Shown piece after piece: positions 24,830 through 35,800 of a DNA stretch of 64,000 bases. Origin of the DNA: Citrus sinensis. Taxonomy: Eukaryota > Streptophyta > Magnoliopsida > Sapindales > Rutaceae. Each line of letters opens with the position of its first letter. Position 1 is the stretch's first letter. The notes beneath the pieces are model-generated. The model ran no database searches. It worked only from the letters and a program-made list of their open reading frames with translations, and was not told where the DNA came from. The position numbers were made by a program, and so were the translations under genes. Location of the stretch: contig NC_068557.1 of the NCBI RefSeq assembly GCF_022201045.2, positions 26,389,501 to 26,453,500 of the forward strand, written 5' to 3'.

Positions 24830-25135
24830 GCCTGTCTCCAGCTGCTAGAAGTTGTAGGCAAGGCAAATGAGTCGGGGGGCTGTTAGAGAGCCCAGCTGCT
24901 GGAAGTTCAGATAAGGCAAAGAGCTCAACAACAGCTTATAACTTACATAAGTTAGCTACTGAAAAGCTCAGCAGTCGGAAGCTTAAATAAAAAAAAAAAA
25001 AAAAAAAAAAACATAGAGCTATTGAAGAGCTTAGCAACTGAAAGCTTTGATAAGACAAACAAATATAGTTACTGGAGAGGGTAGCAATTGGAAATTTAGA
25101 TAAAACAAACAACTCCCAACTCCCGGAGAGCATTC
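24830..25135. repeat. degenerate minisatellite
   Basis: Several diverged copies of a unit of the form AGCT(A/G)CTG-GAGAGC-x-AGCAACTGGAAG-xTT-AGATAAGACAAAC occur in a row. One is interrupted by a 27-base poly-A run. The period is roughly 50-70 bp and the copies are only about 70-80% alike. Confidence 0.55.
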
Positions 25136-25453
25136 TTTGAGTCGCGTTAATTTTTTATATGTCACTTATTATTATATAGTCCCCATTTATTAGACCCTTT
25201 GTGACAGTTTAACATTGCATTTAGTTGGTCATATATACTGGTTTTTTTGTTTTTAAATTGTTAATATTAATAGATATTTTATTATCATTTGCATATCAAT
25301 GTTAACTAATGCAGGGGAGGGTACGTAAACACTCCTAACTGAGTGAGATGGTGGGTTTGAAACTCATGCATGCATGCATGCATGAATGGGAAGATAGCCA
25401 GTTCATAAAATGGTTCAAAACAATTTATATATAAAATATCAGGCATGGATATT

Positions 25454-25523
25454 ACTTTCGTTATGACTATTACTTTCTCGATAGTCATATATACTTTCGT
25501 TATGACTATTACTTTCTCGATAG
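25454..25523. repeat. tandem duplication, 31-bp unit at 39-bp spacing
   Basis: The phrase ACTTTCGTTATGACTATTAC with the following TTTCTCGATAG occurs twice, at about 25454 and 25493. Confidence 0.8.
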
Positions 25524-26037
25524 CTGCCAAGTCATCAACAAACAAAAGTTCCATTAAATTTGGACAAAGTCAAACTGAAAAAATGAGAGTAGAAATTTGG
25601 CCAAGTTGACAAAAGAAAAAAAAAATGGTAAAAAATAAATAAATAAATAAATAAAAATTCAGATGAAGACAGTCCGTCCAGCTGCAGGTTAAGTTCTGAA
25701 CGAGAGATTGCTTGAAGAAAGACACAATTTCCAAATCAGGTCATTATCTTTATACCAAAAATGGAGGTTTCTTGACGGAAAGCAAGGACTACCAAATATG
25801 ACAAGTAAACTTTTTCCATTTTTGAAAATTCTGAGACAAATGATAATACTAGAGAGGATGATGGACTGACATGAACTAGACAGTGTGTGTGAAGTGATAA
25901 TTATTTATTGGGTTCAGTTACTTGGAGTATCTCCAACATACACCACCAGTCTCCAAAATATTCAGTCAACTTTTTAAAATTAGGGTTGCTCTATTTTGGA
26001 GATACTCCAACCCAGCAGGTGCCTTATTTTAATTGAA

Positions 26038-26071
26038 GGGGGGGGGAGGGGGGGTGGGGGGTGGGGGGGGG
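26038..26071 (+). repeat. G-rich tract
   Basis: Thirty-four bases that are nearly all G, with single A or T interruptions, containing at least four runs of five or more G. They fit the general pattern for a G-quadruplex on the plus strand. It could also be a run-length-uncertain microsatellite. Confidence 0.7.
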
Positions 26072-26589
26072 TGAGAGTGAGAGTTCTGATAAACACTTTC
26101 TTCTCACTTCCCTTAAACAAAACCATACAAAAGCCAATTGTGTTAGATGAAGAGAATATTACTTACTGCTGAGAGAAAGGAAGTAAAAATTAGTGGGGGT
26201 GTTGTCACGTGTACAGCAGAGACATAGACCAGAGAGAGAGATCACACGCCACCTCACCTGAGAAAAAAATAAAAAAAGTAAAAATCTATCACCGATTTGA
26301 GTGAGAGATAGATGGGATTGGACGTATGATATGACATACTCTTTTTGATTGTGTGAAAACTGCAGTTGAAATGATATCTCAAAACCATCAACAGGTTCTT
26401 CGACCCAAAGCCAAAAGCAAAAAAAGAGATACATGCTACATGTGACCATAGATGATTTAACAATATCAATTTTTAATATTAAAATTCAGAATATTCTAAT
26501 TCCAGCATTTGTTTATCTTCCAAAAAAAAAAAAAAAAGGTTCAAGAGTTTAATATTGCCTGAAAATAAGATACCTCGTCTCATTAGAAT

Positions 26590-27140
26590 CACTGGTTAAC
26601 TAATTTAAATAAAATAATAATTTTACCTTGAAATAAATTAAAAAATTATTTTATTTTATAAAAATTTTAAAAAATAAAAAAATTATTATTATAAAAATAT
26701 CCCTAAGTTTAATAAAAAATAAATCCCAAAATTATAATTTTTATTTTTAATAAAAATCTGAATAAAAAATATAATTATAAAAATAATTGTAAAATTTTGG
26801 GATTTAATAAAAACCCCTAAATTATTAAAATTTTGGGATTTATTTTTTAATAAATAAATTCAATTATTTTAATAAAATTTTGCAAAATTATAAATTTAGT
26901 TATTTTTATTAAAATTTTGCAAAATTTTAATTTTAATAAAAATAATTATTAAAATTTTATAAAATCGAAATTTAATAAAAATCAGCTGAGCACCTCTATT
27001 TAAGATTTTTTTATTGAATTTAAGGGTATTTTTATAATAATAATTTTATTATTTTTTAAGTTTTTATAAAATAAAATAATTTTTTAATTTATTTAGGAGT
27101 AAAATTATCATTTCGTTTAAATTATTTAACGGTGTTAGTG
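26590..27140. mobile_element. AT-rich long-inverted-repeat MITE
   Basis: The left arm begins CACTGGTTAACTAATTTAAA and proceeds through AATAATAATTTTACC and AAATTAAAAAATTATTTTA. The reverse complement of the right arm reads CACTAACACCGTTAAATAAT and then GATAATTTTACTCC and AAATTAAAAAATTATTTTA. The matched arms run about 120 bp each. The middle contains further smaller inverted repeats (tttgggattta motifs). No coding capacity is seen. Superfamily uncertain. Confidence 0.6.
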
Positions 27141-28661
27141 CAAAAATATCTAGTTGATACAAATTTAAAAAAAAAAAAGTGATGCAGAGAACATATTAAA
27201 ATTTTTAGTGATTGAATGAACATAAAATAAAATAAAAGTAATGTAATGATAATTTCTCATAAACAAATAATAAATCAATTCCTTAAATATTTTAATAAAA
27301 ATTATAACTTTTCAACCACAATATAAAAGCCGGGCCGGCTAAATTCACTTTAATTAAAATCCACCTTTTTTTTTTAAACAATCCAGAAATCAACGCACAA
27401 AAATGATTAAACTGCCCCCAGAGGTTGAGTAGTCACTGTTCAATTTTTTTCAGTAAAACTCTTACATCACTTAATAATTATCATGGGAGTCCTCGGAAGC
27501 AAAGCTGAATTGAATTTTCCGAGAAGGGGACGTTAATTACAGAAAAGCCCAATAAAAAGCTGTGAAAGAAAACTTGTTAAAATTTAGAAAAAGATTTGGG
27601 TACTCCTAAATACACTACAAATTCATGCAACCAATCGTAAGAATTTCAACACATGACAGAAATTTAATCTTAACGATTACAACCGTACACACTCCTCATA
27701 AAACTAACCGCAGCATTTTATTGCTACTGAGATTCAAATTAAGTTTGTCATCGTTTTTCTTCTACAAATTTTACTTTTTCTTGAAGATCTTTCCAAGAAA
27801 ATTTGTTCTCCAATCTCCAACGCTGGCAAATTTGTTCGACTTTCTGAGCTATTGTTCTCAGCTTTCTCAAATTTATTTTTTGTAGTTGATTAAGAGCGCC
27901 TAATTCAAAAACCCATTTCAAGTACGCTTTCAAAATTAGATTAGTGGGGATTGATTTTATTCGAAAAATTATCTCAGAATTACTCAGATTACACCACCAC
28001 ATAGTCACATACATAGTAAAATTTTGGTGATTCATTTTTTATTACAAGTATTAGTGAATTTATACTGTAATATTAAGAGGCAAAAAAGAAACTACTATAT
28101 ATATCACTGATTTTGATACAACTGAGATTGGAATCGTTGTCGATTTTTCTGAAATTTAGGCAAAAAAAAATAGATTGAAAGATTTCCCAGATTCTCTCTA
28201 AATTTATGACACCAACTTCGGCATTTTTAAACATATGAAAGTGATGATCAAAACTTGATCAGGATTGAGAATTTAATTTTGTGTCGCACTTGCCATGAAA
28301 ACGAACGACAATAGTGCTATTGGCCTTTGCAGCTCTTCTTTTAATTGAAGTAGGGTGTGAGTGATTGAATATTTGAATTATCAAAGTATAAAAAAGGACA
28401 CACGTTGTGTGGCAAATGAGTTGCCTTCGTCGTCTCCTACGCTGCAAAGTGTCCTTGGTTCCTCGGCCTTTGACAAGAAAACACTCATGATTTGATAGAT
28501 GAAACCATCAGAATCATCACTGCAATTCTCCAAAGTCTACTAGAAAACAAGCCCTAAAAACAAAATCATAATTTATAAAAAAAAATATTTAAAAATGAAA
28601 AAGAGAAAAAAAAAATTCAAAAGAAGATTTAAAAAAAAAAAAAAAAAGTCTCCTTCACTTC

Positions 28662-28669
28662 TATATAAA
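28662..28669 (+). promoter_or_regulatory. TATA box of UFO
   Basis: TATATAAA about 125 bp upstream of the UFO start codon, just after an A-rich tract and before a CA-rich leader typical of plant 5' UTRs. Not proven. Confidence 0.55.
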
Positions 28670-28791
28670 CACTTGTCCCTTCCAACCCAACCACAACAAC
28701 ACCAACAAACCCTAGATAAAAGATTATCAAAAACCAACTTCTTCCCAAAGAAAGCCGTCAGCTCTTTTGCAAACATAATTCCTCGTCCAAG

Positions 28792-30153
28792 ATGGAAGCA
28801 TTTAACACCTTATCAATGGCTTCACCTTTCTCCTACACCTTCACAAGCAGCAGCAGCAGCTGTGGTAGTGGCAGTGGCAGTGGCACTGCCACAAGCAATA
28901 ATCCTATGTTTACTGCATGTCCCTGGATGGACAGTAGAATCTGGAGCAAGCTTCCACAGCGCCTCCTGGATCGCGTTCTTGCATTTCTCCCGCCACCGGC
29001 CTTCTTCCGAGCCCGTGCCGTCTGTAAAAGATGGTATGGCCTCTTGTTCTCTAACAGCTTTCTTGAATTATACATCCATGTTTCCCCACGCCACCATTGG
29101 TTCCTTTTCTTCAACCAAAAAACACCCCTCATCAAAACCACCAGCTATATCTACACTACCAATAACAATAGTATTAGATCAGCTGCTGCTGCTACATGCT
29201 GTGAAGGTTACCTCTTCGATCCTCATGAGCTTTCTTGGTATCGAATTTCCTTCGCTTTGGTTCCATCTGAGTTCTCTCCTGCTTCCTCTTCCGGCGGCTT
29301 AGTCTGCTGGGTATCCGATCACGCTGGAGCCAAGACTTTGATCCTATGCAACCCGGTCACTGGCTCGCTCTCTCAGTTGCCACCCACTCTAAGACCCCGA
29401 CTCTTTCCTTCAATCGGCTTGAAAGTCACCCCCACGGCTGTTGATGTAACTGTTGCCGGAGACGACTTGATATCTCCGTATGCAGTCAAGAATCTGTCAT
29501 CTGAAAGCTTTCATATTGACGCTGGTGGGTTTTTCTCTCTCTGGGGCACTACCTCTTCGCTGCCAAGACTCTGTAGCCTTGAATCAGGCCGCATGGTTCA
29601 AGTTAATGGCAAATTCTACTGCATGAACTACAGCCCCTTCAGCGTTCTAGCTTATGACATCTCAGCCAACGCGTGGTTCAACATTCAAGCTCCCATGCGA
29701 AGATTTCTCCGTTCGCCAAGCCTGTTGGATAGCAACGGCAAGCTAATCCTCGTTGCAGCTGTTGAAAAGAGCAAGCTGAACGTGCCAAAGAGCCTGAGGC
29801 TTTGGAGCTTGCAAGCCTGCGGAACACTGTGGGCAGAGATTGAGAGAATGCCGCAGCAACTTTACGCTCAGTTTGCGGAAATTGAAGCAGGAAATGGGTT
29901 CGATACCATTGGCCATGGAGAGTTTATTGTGATTGTGATTCGAGGGTCAGACAAAGCCTTGCTGTTTGATCTTTGTATGAAGAGTTGGCAGTGGATTCCA
30001 CGGTGTCCGTACGTTCAGGCAAATAATTGTGGTGGGAATTATGGAGATGGAGAGGGGGAATTGCATGGATTTGCTTATGAGCCTAGGCTTGCTACTCCAG
30101 TCACTGCACTCTTGGATCAGTTGACACTTCCGTTTCAGTCTTTCAGTGGTTAA
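28792..30153 (+). CDS. UFO: F-box protein UNUSUAL FLORAL ORGANS (UFO)
   Basis: Intronless gene of 453 aa. UFO is the F-box subunit of an SCF complex and the transcriptional cofactor of LEAFY; together they switch on B-class floral genes in the flower meristem. The opening MEAFNTLSMASPFSY is characteristic. A low-complexity Ser/Gly stretch (about residues 19-36) encoded by AGC and GGC repeats follows. The F-box spans about 46-92 (DSRIWSKLPQRLLDRVLAFL, then AVCKRWYGLL), and the rest is the Kelch-type C-terminal domain with FDPHELSWYRISF, GGLVCWVSD and LILCNPVTGSL. Length is close to the Arabidopsis protein (about 440 aa). The ATG at 28792 is well placed after a TATA box. The frame is intact and I see nothing abnormal. 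Confidence 0.95.
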   Translation: MEAFNTLSMASPFSYTFTSSSSSCGSGSGSGTATSNNPMFTACPWMDSRIWSKLPQRLLDRVLAFLPPPAFFRARAVCKRWYGLLFSNSFLELYIHVSPRHHWFLFFNQKTPLIKTTSYIYTTNNNSIRSAAAATCCEGYLFDPHELSWYRISFALVPSEFSPASSSGGLVCWVSDHAGAKTLILCNPVTGSLSQLPPTLRPRLFPSIGLKVTPTAVDVTVAGDDLISPYAVKNLSSESFHIDAGGFFSLWGTTSSLPRLCSLESGRMVQVNGKFYCMNYSPFSVLAYDISANAWFNIQAPMRRFLRSPSLLDSNGKLILVAAVEKSKLNVPKSLRLWSLQACGTLWAEIERMPQQLYAQFAEIEAGNGFDTIGHGEFIVIVIRGSDKALLFDLCMKSWQWIPRCPYVQANNCGGNYGDGEGELHGFAYEPRLATPVTALLDQLTLPFQSFSG

Positions 30154-31114
30154 AATTGGCTAGCCGCTCTCCTGATCCAACGAATTAATGGTTTTATCAA
30201 GTTAGTTTAGAACTAGCATGCAGTAGTAGTGTAGCTCAGTGTTTCTGGAGAATCTAGTTTATGGTTTTCTGTACTGTCTCTTTAGTGTATCCAGTCTTTT
30301 TTTTCGTCGTTATCTGCTCAACGAGTCAAAAATCAAATAGCTACTACGTTCATCGTTAAATTTTGCAGTCTAATTGGTGCTTAATATTTTTTATTTTGTT
30401 ATATATTTTGCTACCGCATTGTCCGGGTAAAATTTGGTACTGCTATTTTGCTTGCCTGTGCAAATTATCACTGCTGACGAGGCACATTAAATGTCACATT
30501 ACTTGTAAGAAAAAACTTTGTAATCTTCCCATTTGAAATCCAATGAGACAATCATAATTTTCTTTAATTCTAAAAAAGATTTGGACTTTGTTTCCAGAAA
30601 TACATATCTGTCTTTAATAAATTGAAACTAAATGAATCAACTTTTAATTTTTGGATTAACATCCTCTCACAAACAGTAAGATCCTCTCAAACTCAGAATT
30701 CACCTGAATGTTTAAAGATTCTACGTCGTCATGTGTAGATAGTTAAAGTTATTGCTTGTTAATCCACTGTAATTCCTCTTACATCTAATCTTCATTGGCG
30801 AAGATTAGTACTTAGTAGTAGTAGTAGTAATGACTTCGCAATGAAATCTACAAATGGAATGACTCAAGTTTCAATTCATTCCCCACTTTTGGGCAACTAA
30901 TTAATGGATTTGCAAAGTGGGCACTGAAATTGAAAACAATGAAATCTTCAATGTTCTTTCTCCCCGTGTGTACAGTGGTGTACATTTAAAGACTTGGCTT
31001 TATCATGAACAGATGCACTGGTGCTAAGTCATTATCTAGCGAAGACATTTGTTAGTATTTTCATAAAAAAAAGGATACATTTATACATTTTTTAAAAAGA
31101 AAATGCTAAATGTC

Positions 31115-31863
31115 GAGAGAGTTGAGAGAAACGGCAGCATATGCTGCAATTTTGCTTCCCTCACTCTTTTCGGTTTAGCAATTGAAATATTAAAAATATA
31201 TATTAAAAAATAATTAAAAAAAAATAAGAGGAAATCCAAAAAGCAGTACTCCTCTCAGCTTATCCTCACCCGCCCGTCAATCCTCATCCACTATCCTCTG
31301 TCACGGCAAAGCAACATTCTTTCACTCTTCTCCTTTGTCACTGCAAACCGGCACTCTTGAACGGCTCTGTCGGCAAACAAACCCAATTCCACCATCCACC
31401 ACCTCGTCAACATTAAGTGAGCTAAATCGTGTTTGTTTTGAACTACTTCTGTTTCTTTTACTTTGCTTACATTTTCTCGGCTACCAAACCTAAGATTAGT
31501 TTTCTATCATGGTCCTTACGGATTCTAAAATTAAGAAAGTCATCTTGATTAGTCAAATTTTTATGTTTTTTTTTTTCCTCTGAACTTTTTTAATTTATTT
31601 TCTATCATTTTCTCGAGAATCAAACAGGATAAGTCTTTTGATGATCATTATGTGCTAAATTGATGAGATTTGTTAAATCAATGTCATAAGGCAATGCAAG
31701 ATATGATAAACTTCTTTGATTTTGTAATGCTGTAATGTTGCAGTTAAGTTGAGGGGAGTACTGTTTTTTGGATTTCCTTTTACTTTTTATTATTTTTAAA
31801 TATTTTTTTTAATTACTAAACCGAAGAGAAAGAGAGGGAAGCAAAGCTTTCTCTCAGCTCTCT
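31115..31863. mobile_element. non-autonomous long-TIR element, Mutator-like (MULE) candidate
   Basis: The left arm starts GAGAGAGTTGAGAGAAA and contains TTTGCTTCCCTC, TTCGGTTTAG and GGAAATCCAAAAAGCAGTAC. The reverse complement of the right arm reads AGAGAGCTGAGAGAAA, TTTGCTTCCCTC, TTCGGTTTAG and GGAAATCCAAAAAACAGTAC. The arms are about 120-145 bp. Long TIRs fit Mutator-like elements. I could not identify the expected 9-bp target duplication, so the superfamily is tentative. The centre (about 31260-31500) is noticeably less AT-rich and pyrimidine-rich, like a plant 5' leader. Confidence 0.6.
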
Positions 31864-32268
31864 AGACATAAAACAACACTCATTTCAAAACACGTACTTT
31901 ACAAAATATGTACACATGTAAACACACAAAAATAATTAAGCAATGACTCCAAGCCACACATGCAAAGTAATAAATAATAAAACATATTTTATAACTTTAA
32001 TCGTAATAATAAAAATGTTATAACTTTAATCGTGTGGTTATAAATACATACTCTATCTTAGAACGATTCCAACGTAAATAGACACAAATAATAATCACAT
32101 ATTGCGCAATTCTACCATACAAGAAATTCTAAATCTTAGCGATCCTAGTTGCACACAAATTTTGTCTTATAGCTACGACCTACACTGGGTTAGTTAAAAT
32201 GTAAACTCTCCGAGGAAAAATATAAAGCAAATTCAGATCCTTTTCCATCCTTTATTTTATGGGTAATG

Positions 32269-32364
32269 CTAAGTTACATGCATGTACCTTACATCCCTCT
32301 CACATGAATAGTGTATGGATACTATTCATGTGAGAGGGATGTAAGGTACATGCATGTAACTTAG
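32269..32364. repeat. perfect 44-bp inverted repeat with 8-base loop
   Basis: The left arm 32269-32312 (starting CTAAGTTACATGCATGTACC) is the exact reverse complement of 32321-32364. The loop is GTATGGAT. The flanks TTTATGGGTAATG and AGGGATCCTTATTT show that homology ends there. It is a small palindromic MITE or a hairpin-forming sequence. Confidence 0.9.
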
Positions 32365-32861
32365 AGGGATCCTTATTTTATTATTATTATTATTATTATT
32401 TTGGGCACATGTACAGAAGGAGAAACTAAATATTAGTATTTGTCCTTAAATTATTTGATAACCCAATGAAAGTAATTTTTCAATGAATAACATAATGTAG
32501 TCATTGTACAATGGTACATAAGTACAAAATTTATAAATACCAGAATGAATTCAGATTAAAAAAGCTAGGCAAATTAATCTTAACGAGATGCTGCAAGATA
32601 AACATAATACAAGAAAAGATAATGCAGATTTTTTCCCCCCCTAAAATAAGGGGCTCTTGGGGCATTTGTGTTACAACGCCTAGGTGTCCAATTTAAACTC
32701 CTGAATTAAAGCTCAACTCTAAAAAACCTTTGCAAGGGAAAGAAACCAGATGTTTACCGTAGAAGTGCACCTGATAGGCCTTCTTCATATATACACAATC
32801 AGATGGTACAGTGCGAGATGAAGCACTTCTCAAAAATTGATTCATTTGTTGAGCCCATCAC

Positions 32862-35800
32862 TTAAGTCTTTAGTCTAACCTGGAGGATTAGATGCACATC
32901 CCTTTTAAAGATGGACCTTAGCTCTTCATTAGCTTCAACACCTATTCTCCTGTTTAAGAAAAATAATACTTCTTTGTGTAAGATATCATGAATAATCATA
33001 ATTATAATAATATTATTAATAAATAAATAAAATACATGATGTTTTGCCTGAAAGAGAGTAGCAATGTTCATCAATAAAATCCTTGTGCTGTACACCTAGA
33101 TTGAAGCTTGAGAAGAATTTATCATATTAGTGAAAGAACATCTGGATAATTTTGCTGCTGAACTAATGGTCTAATTTTGTTGTTGAGGCATTATACAGAA
33201 CAATGACTTAAGTCCAATTACAATAATGTTAGTTGCATTCAGGTTCAGCATGGGATAGAACAGATCGCACATATCAATATATTAAAGTCAGAATACCAGC
33301 AAAAACTACAGAAATGAGGACTCATGACAGATACTATTGCAATGCTGTAATAGTATTGCATATTTTTTGCATTGAGATAATAAATAGAAACTCCGTTGCT
33401 AAATAATTACAGCAATGGTTACCACAAATAGATATGTAATCCTGGAGATTGGGCAAATTACCCTATTTTAGAGCCATTCTTCCCCACGAGAATTTTTCGC
33501 TGGCTTAGCTTGTTGGTAATCAAGTGTTGTTCAATCCTAAGGGAGCCATCTCGTAAATCCTTCCAGTCTATCAACCGATGTTCAATACTGTAAGGAATTT
33601 CCTGAAAGGAGAAAATTTCTCATTTAATAAGTTCAGAAACACCCATGTCCAGCCCTCTCCCTCTCTTTCAGAATAATATTTCCAGATAGGAGCTCCACAA
33701 CCTTATACAACATAAAGAGAACAATCTGCTGTACCTGATGTACATGGTCCAGTAACCTCTCCCGGACGACTTCCAATGAAATGTTCTTCATAACTTCTTC
33801 ACTCATGGTTAATGGATCTTCAGACCAAGGTCTTTGAACTGCCTAAGCATAAAAAGCCATCAAATAGCCAGAGTCAGGATGATGATTTAGAAGAGCAGAC
33901 ATTTGTTGCTTAAGGTTAGAAACTAGTCAAAGACCTAGAAAAATTTAAAAGAAACTGCATTATAATCATATACCAGAAACACCACATAAAAACACACACA
34001 CTCATATCATCAAGATGAAGTGAAGATGATGAAGACATGCCTGCTCCATCAAATATTGAGTAAGAGCTTTTAATCCAGCACCCTTCAGTCCCGATGTCAT
34101 AAAAATCCTGGAAAATAAATGAAATAAACAAAGAAAAAGAAGCTATGTTAAGCATCCTTGCTCAGCAAACAAAATGGGAAATAGAACTTATTATGACTAA
34201 CAAGAAAACCCTACCTTTCGTACCCAGGAAGATGTTTAAACTGCTCAGCAACTTTTAGCAAGTCTTTTTTCTTTGTAACTAAATCAACTTTATTCATACA
34301 TAAAACTCGCTTCTGCTTTGGAGGAGCTTGTTTGCCCATACGTTCAATCAATCTTATAACCCTTGAATCAGGACTAACCGGATGAAAAAAGATCACATTA
34401 TCAGTGAAGAGTATAAAAGAAGAGCATAAACGTTTCACAACTACTAAAGCAAGAAGTAAAATGGCATTACTCAAAACAAGAAGTTGAACCAAAAATTATG
34501 TACTGTCCTTAAGCACACAAAGCATATCAGTGTCTCAGAAAAAATAAGCAGACAAATAGAACCTTCAAACATATGAAGTGCGGTTCAGAAATTCGAAAAA
34601 ATAATTGCAGCTCAAAGACGGAGATAGCTCACTCCTGCTCCAAATAGAGCATCCCGAAGGGATTTATGCAACGTCTATACCCATCTAGACATTTGATTAA
34701 AATACTTGATTAATCCTTTGATCATAAGTGATATCATGGAATCTTGATTAATCCTTAGATCATAAGAGATACCATGGAATATTACAACAAAAGTATACAA
34801 TTGATTACCACTAGGCATGTTATTTTCATTAAAATGAAAAATCCTGACATTGACAGTATGTATTTGCTGATCACTCGCAAGCAGCAGCAACAATACATGA
34901 CTATGTATGATTATCTGTTCCACAAATTAAGTGATGTGGATCACATTACATATTCATCAATAGTATAGATCATGATACATACATACTTATCCATCTACCT
35001 TGATGAATGGGAATAGATATTCCAATTATGTGGATTTATGCCAGGAAAGTGCAACTCTTGAAAGATTTAAAGCTCAAGAAAATTAAAAATCCAGAATCAC
35101 ACAAGACAGGAATTTCCTGAAGATAAGGAGGACAGAGAAAGAGAGACTATTATCAGAAGAGAAAATAAAAAAAAGAGTCCGGGGGGGGTTGTGTTGGGGG
35201 TGGATAGGAAACATTGATCTTTAAACATCTTTGGCCAAATAACTTCCATATCAAAAGAAACTCTAGGGAGACACAGGCACATTGACAACTATCAACCATG
35301 TGTTGTGGGTTCCAGAAGATTGGAGCAATGGGGCAAAATAAACAAAAATTACTCCAGGTAGTGACAATGGGACAATGAGCCTAGTGACACAGTCAAAGAC
35401 TGAAAGTAATAATTATTTCATCTTTAACTTTGATCAAGAAAGAAGAGTAAAGATTATATTGCCCTGAGTTGAGTTGACCAGAGTGAGAGTTATGTCATCA
35501 AACTCGATTTGGTGTGATTGCATAGAACACATATCAAAAGATGCAACCTTCCTTCATAGAATAGAATGATATAGCCCTGAGTGAAGTTGACAGCTCAGAG
35601 TGCCATGTAAACTGGTCAAACGGAATATGACGAGGTAACAGGAAACAAATCTAAAAGAGAGCACCTCTCTTGAAAGAATGAAATGACAAAAATAACAGGG
35701 AGAAGTCGTTAATTCTCTGTCAATAGAAAGTGGATTTCTATAAGAAATTGATTGAATGGCAACTAAAAAAAATTCCAAATGGTCAAGGCTAAATTAAAGA

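Larger units (their letters stand above)
23047..28791. other. long intergenic region upstream of UFO, repeat-rich
   Basis: About 5.7 kb with no convincing gene. It holds a TIR-element fragment (~24478-24720), a degenerate tandem repeat (24830-25135), a 27-base A run near 24988, a TGCA microsatellite (~25366-25384), an AAAT microsatellite (~25628-25653), a G-rich tract (26038-26071) and a large AT-rich inverted repeat (26590-27140). The part next to UFO (27.2-28.66 kb) is low-copy in appearance and may carry its promoter. Confidence 0.5.
30154..32861. other. intergenic between UFO and ERG, with two repeats
   Basis: Contains the UFO 3' region, the long-TIR element at 31115-31863 and the perfect foldback at 32269-32364, given separately. 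A TAG/AGT repeat lies near 30812-30828 and a TTA repeat near 32377-32400. No gene is visible. Confidence 0.5.

Noticed and set aside
25366-25384. TGCATGCATGCATGCATG run as a regulatory RY element
   Set aside because: Looks like a tetranucleotide microsatellite, with no nearby gene to regulate.
28595-29302. 235-codon open frame (+) overlapping UFO
   Set aside because: It is a shadow frame of UFO; its first part translates the A-rich leader into Lys runs.
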